Source: Gammaproteobacteria bacterium (GTDB lineage Bacteria > Pseudomonadota > Gammaproteobacteria > Pseudomonadales > Azotimanducaceae). Taken from it: a DNA stretch of 8,984 nucleotides. Positions within the stretch are counted from its first letter, which is position 1. Every line of letters begins with the position of its first letter. Location of the stretch: contig NZEI01000054.1 of NCBI GenBank assembly GCA_002690405.1, forward strand, positions 11,019-20,002, read 5' to 3'. The notes beneath the pieces were generated by a model that saw nothing but the letters and a program-made list of their open reading frames with translations, made no database searches and was not told where the DNA came from. Made by a program: the position numbers and the translations under genes. Shown here one piece after another: positions 6,585 to 8,984 of this stretch.

Positions 6585-7838
6585 TTACGTATTGGGCTTC
6601 TGTCGGGCCTGCTCTGCTTGCCGCCAGACCCGGATAAAATTACCGCCCCAAATTTTTTCGATATCGGTATCACTGTAGCCCCGTTGGATCAGGCCTACGG
6701 TAACGTTTAGCGCGTCGCTTGCATCCTGATAGCCGTCGATGCCGCTGCCGTGGTTAAAGTCTGTACCGATGCCGACGTGATCAACCCCGATGCGTTCAGC
6801 CACATAGTCCAGATGGTTGAGCATGGTGTCTAAGTTGATTGGTCCTAGCAGGCTGCGCACTGCGGTTAGAAACTCGGTCTTAACTGCTGGGTCGTTGATT
6901 TCCCAATACAGTTCGAAAGGATATAGGTAGTTCTCGTCAATGCCCGCTTTGCGCCGCACAGCGCGTATTGCTGCGTCTAACTCTGGATCTGATGAATCGA
7001 AGAGATAGCCAGCGAAGGGGGCAACATGCACCACGCCGCCCGTCGCTGCGATGGCATCAAGTTCCTCATCAGATAAGTTTCGACTGACGTTGGTCAACGC
7101 CCAAGCGTTGGAGTGGCTGGCGATAACTGGTGTTTTTGAGACGGTCATAGCCTGCAACGCCGCCTGCTTCGACAGTTGCGAGATATCGACAATGCCACCG
7201 AGAGCGTTAATGCGCTGAATAGCGCTGCGCCCGAGATTCGACAGTCCGCCGTGTTCGGCATCTGGTTCACGGCTGCCAAGTTCTGCGTCGAAAAGGGGGC
7301 GAGATGAATCAGCAAATAAGTTGTGGCCCATATGGGTCAGAGCAAAAACTCGCACGCCTGCTGCGAAGAAGTGGTCGACAGCGCTTACTTCGGTACCAAG
7401 AATTAAGGCGTTTTGCAGGCCTAGAATCACCCCGCGCTGGCCGGCCCTATGGGCTTCGAGCAGCGCTGTGGTGGTAGTTGCCAAAGTGACCTGATTGGCT
7501 GGGTCAGCCGCTAAATCCACCATGGCACTGAGTTCGCTTTCGGCAATAGCGCGGGCCTCGGCATAGCCGGCAGCTGTGCGTGGCTTGGGTCCTACCGCTG
7601 CCGCCATTACCACAGCGTCGAGACTACCGGCGCGCATTTTCTCGGGGGCGACTTTTGACAGACCGTCAGGGCCAACATAAGCGGATGGTCGTCCAGGAAT
7701 CTCAATATCTGCATGGGCGTCTATGGTCAGTATGCGCTCATGCAAGGACGCGGCTTTAGCTAACAGGTTAGTGTTCTGATCGGCCCAACCTAATGAACTG
7801 AAAAAGAGGATAGTTGCGGTAATTAGGGCTTTGTTCAT
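6585..7838 (-). CDS. exported M19 (membrane dipeptidase) family protein with altered zinc ligands
   Basis: A member of peptidase family M19 (renal/membrane dipeptidase, amidohydrolase-like barrel), 417 residues. Known members hydrolyse dipeptides, including D-residue ones, with two zinc ions. The signal peptide MNKALITATILFFSSLGWA suggests the periplasm. Family marks are IDAHAD (His42, Asp44), ASHSNAWAL (His242) and GIGTDF. Two expected ligands differ: the bridging Glu of the usual GxEGG motif is Gln142 (GLQNA), and the His of DxSH is Gln221 (VDISQLS). Gln221 and His242 are 21 apart, as are the two histidines in human renal dipeptidase, so the alignment is secure. The codons are unambiguous CAA. 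Activity may therefore be mono-zinc, changed or lost. ATG 7838 is preferred over the in-frame ATG 7883 because it begins the signal peptide and follows GAGAGAG (7848-7842). The gene sits 70 bases after the deiodinase-like gene and 24 bases before the sulfatase. Confidence 0.9.
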   Translation of the reverse strand: MNKALITATILFFSSLGWADQNTNLLAKAASLHERILTIDAHADIEIPGRPSAYVGPDGLSKVAPEKMRAGSLDAVVMAAAVGPKPRTAAGYAEARAIAESELSAMVDLAADPANQVTLATTTTALLEAHRAGQRGVILGLQNALILGTEVSAVDHFFAAGVRVFALTHMGHNLFADSSRPLFDAELGSREPDAEHGGLSNLGRSAIQRINALGGIVDISQLSKQAALQAMTVSKTPVIASHSNAWALTNVSRNLSDEELDAIAATGGVVHVAPFAGYLFDSSDPELDAAIRAVRRKAGIDENYLYPFELYWEINDPAVKTEFLTAVRSLLGPINLDTMLNHLDYVAERIGVDHVGIGTDFNHGSGIDGYQDASDALNVTVGLIQRGYSDTDIEKIWGGNFIRVWRQAEQARQKPNT

Positions 7839-7908
7839 GAACTCTCTCGTTTGCGAATTTAACTGTAACAACCTCGAATACATCTGCCTACATACACCCA
7901 GACATGGT

Positions 7909-8595
7909 TTAGCTCAGCGCCGGCGTGACGGCGCCAACTGTACTGGTAAATTCGTCGAGCGATTTTCTTTTGATGTCCGGCACCCGGCAGTTGGCCGCTG
8001 GATAACCGACAACCAGTAATAGGAAAGCTTTTTCGGTTTTCGGTCGCTGAAAAATATCGTTCATAAATTTCATTGGACTAGGTGTGTGAGTAAGTGTTGC
8101 CAAGCCAGATTGATGCAGTGCGCTAATTAACAGTCCGCAGGCCAGTCCTGTGGATTCTGCAGGGTAGTAATGCTTGTGTTTGTTGCCGGCAGCATCAAAG
8201 TGAAACTTCTGCTGAAACACACCAATTAACACCGGTGCAACTTCCAAAAACGGCTTGTCCGCGTCGGTGCCCAAGGGTGCTAATGCTTGTAGCCACTCGT
8301 CGCTGGCACGATGGTTGTAGAAATTGCGTTCTTCCTCTTCAGCGAGGGCGCGCAAACGGCTTTTAACTTCAGGATCCGTGGTTATTGCGAAGTGCCAAGG
8401 TTGTAGGTTGGCACCGCTGGGCGCCGTGCCTGCGGCGAGCAGTGCGTTGCGAATAACCTGTTCTGGTACCGGTTGGTTGCTGAAGTGACGCACGCTGCGG
8501 CGCGTGCGCATGGCGGTGTAGAACTTAGCGCTGGCATCTACCATAGCGGTGTGGCTCTGGGGTTGGTAAGAAAAGGGTATTTCTTGAATAGCCAT
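7909..8595 (-). CDS. iodotyrosine-deiodinase-like FMN nitroreductase (halotyrosine reductive dehalogenase)
   Basis: A 228-residue cytoplasmic protein of the nitroreductase fold, with no signal peptide or membrane segment. It matches the iodotyrosine deiodinase (IYD) branch along its whole length. FMN-binding marks are RTRRSVRHFS (30-39) and AGTAPSGANLQPWHF (55-69). The substrate-lid triad that binds the halotyrosine amino and carboxyl groups in IYD is present with the same spacing: Glu89, Tyr93 and Lys114 (4 and 21 apart). KHKHYYPAES, THTPSPM and the C-terminal VPDIKRKSLDE also follow IYD; the animal enzyme has nearly the same VPDLKRKALDQ. The predicted reaction is FMN-dependent reductive removal of iodine or bromine from halotyrosine. 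The start is the first ATG after an in-frame stop and gives the usual N-terminus, but no clear ribosome binding site precedes it. Another nitro or quinone reductase activity cannot be excluded. It is first of three minus-strand genes. Confidence 0.92.
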   Translation of the reverse strand: MAIQEIPFSYQPQSHTAMVDASAKFYTAMRTRRSVRHFSNQPVPEQVIRNALLAAGTAPSGANLQPWHFAITTDPEVKSRLRALAEEEERNFYNHRASDEWLQALAPLGTDADKPFLEVAPVLIGVFQQKFHFDAAGNKHKHYYPAESTGLACGLLISALHQSGLATLTHTPSPMKFMNDIFQRPKTEKAFLLLVVGYPAANCRVPDIKRKSLDEFTSTVGAVTPALS

Positions 8596-8803
8596 AAACT
8601 GCGCGCCGCTGCGTGGATAAGGATTGCGACACTACCGGAAATCTAGGTCCTGCTGCCAGATTTTCGTAAAGTTTTCAGAGGTTGCACTTGTTTTGGGCTT
8701 GGCAGTTGCAGCGCCGGTGTTTTGCCAATATATGTCGCAGACAGCGACCAAAGCCTCGCCTGCTGTGGAGGTTATCCAAGGCCTGGGAGCATGTTTGCCA
8801 TTA
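8596..8803. other. intergenic spacer upstream of the deiodinase-like gene
   Basis: 208 bases lie between the partial minus-strand gene at the right edge and the deiodinase-like start. This is where a promoter for the three-gene minus-strand unit should be. A TATATT on the minus strand near 8731 resembles a -10 box, but no acceptable -35 box is 16-18 bases upstream. A five-base-pair inverted repeat (GTCGC 8734-8738, GCGAC 8744-8748) has no T run and could be an operator half-site pair or chance. I see no gene here. Confidence 0.4.
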
Positions 8804-8984
8804 CTATCGGCGCTGAATTTCGAAAACGCCCTTTTCCGAGACCGAATCGGTTTCGTAGCGCAAAAAATCCTTAGTATAGGCTGCGCCTTTCACCCGAATG
8901 AGTTCCTGGATTGCCGATGTGATCATTACTTCAGCGATGTCGGCCTCATCCAGGCTCAGCGCCTTACCTTGTTCGTATCCGCTG
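8804..8984 (-). CDS. 3' end of an unidentified gene (partial)
   Basis: A minus-strand frame enters from the right edge, with its first full codon at 8983-8981, and runs 59 codons to TAG at 8806-8804. Composition looks protein-like: acidic and amphipathic (LSLDEADIAEVMITSAIQEL), then a charged tail ending VFEIQRR. The helical character fits the C-terminus of a soluble cytoplasmic protein. No motif allows a family call. It runs in the same direction as the deiodinase-like gene, 208 bases upstream of it, and is probably a separate transcription unit. Confidence 0.6.
   Translation of the reverse strand, partial: SGYEQGKALSLDEADIAEVMITSAIQELIRVKGAAYTKDFLRYETDSVSEKGVFEIQRR

Noticed and set aside
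7839..7883. Upstream in-frame ATG for the M19 protein
   Set aside because: It would place 15 polar residues before an otherwise typical signal peptide; the ATG at 7838 has a purine-rich ribosome binding site.
8734..8748. Inverted repeat GTCGC/GCGAC as a terminator for the partial right-edge gene
   Set aside because: Five base pairs with no T run in either direction; at best a weak protein-binding site.
1..8984. Mobile elements, CRISPR arrays, tRNA or rRNA genes
   Set aside because: No transposase or integrase motifs, regular spaced repeats, terminal inverted repeats or structural RNA signatures were seen.

Overview
The window looks like part of a chromosome from a Gram-negative, probably marine or otherwise heterotrophic gammaproteobacterium. 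The basis is indirect. Base composition is moderate (by eye slightly above 50% G+C), genes are tightly packed, several products carry Sec signal peptides, and the enzyme families present (MaoC/NodN hydratase, LLM flavin oxidoreductase, FGly sulfatase, iodotyrosine-deiodinase-like nitroreductase) are common in such bacteria. I saw no rRNA, tRNA, CRISPR array, insertion sequence, phage gene or origin.

Left half, plus strand. The last 28 codons of an unidentified gene (to 89) are followed by a MaoC-fold hydratase (150-623) and an LLM-class flavin oxidoreductase (648-1733). These two are 24 bases apart, both have strong ribosome binding sites, and they are probably one operon. A hairpin with a T run (1735-1757) may end it. 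Next come a stand-alone GTP cyclohydrolase II (1839-2648) and a secreted PI-PLC-like phosphodiesterase (2645-3601), joined by an ATGA overlap. A promoter-like site (3617-3645) then precedes a secreted or membrane-anchored metallo-beta-lactamase-fold hydrolase (3690-4727).

Right half, minus strand, converging on the left half with only 21 bases between stop codons. In transcription order: the 3' end of an unidentified gene (8983-8804), a 208-base spacer, an iodotyrosine-deiodinase-like FMN enzyme (8595-7909), a secreted M19 dipeptidase-family protein (7838-6585) and a membrane-anchored type I sulfatase (6560-4749). The last three are closely spaced and plausibly one operon.

How the genes might work together. 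The minus-strand trio combines a peptidase-family protein, an aryl-sulfatase-type enzyme and a halotyrosine-dehalogenase-type enzyme. One reading is that they process halogenated and/or sulfated tyrosine-containing material, two steps in the periplasm and one in the cytoplasm. This is inference from gene content, not a known system. The dipeptidase complicates it, because two of its five expected zinc ligands are glutamine. GTP cyclohydrolase II starts flavin synthesis, and two other genes here encode flavin enzymes, but no operon link between them is visible. The rest of the window looks like ordinary metabolic genes.
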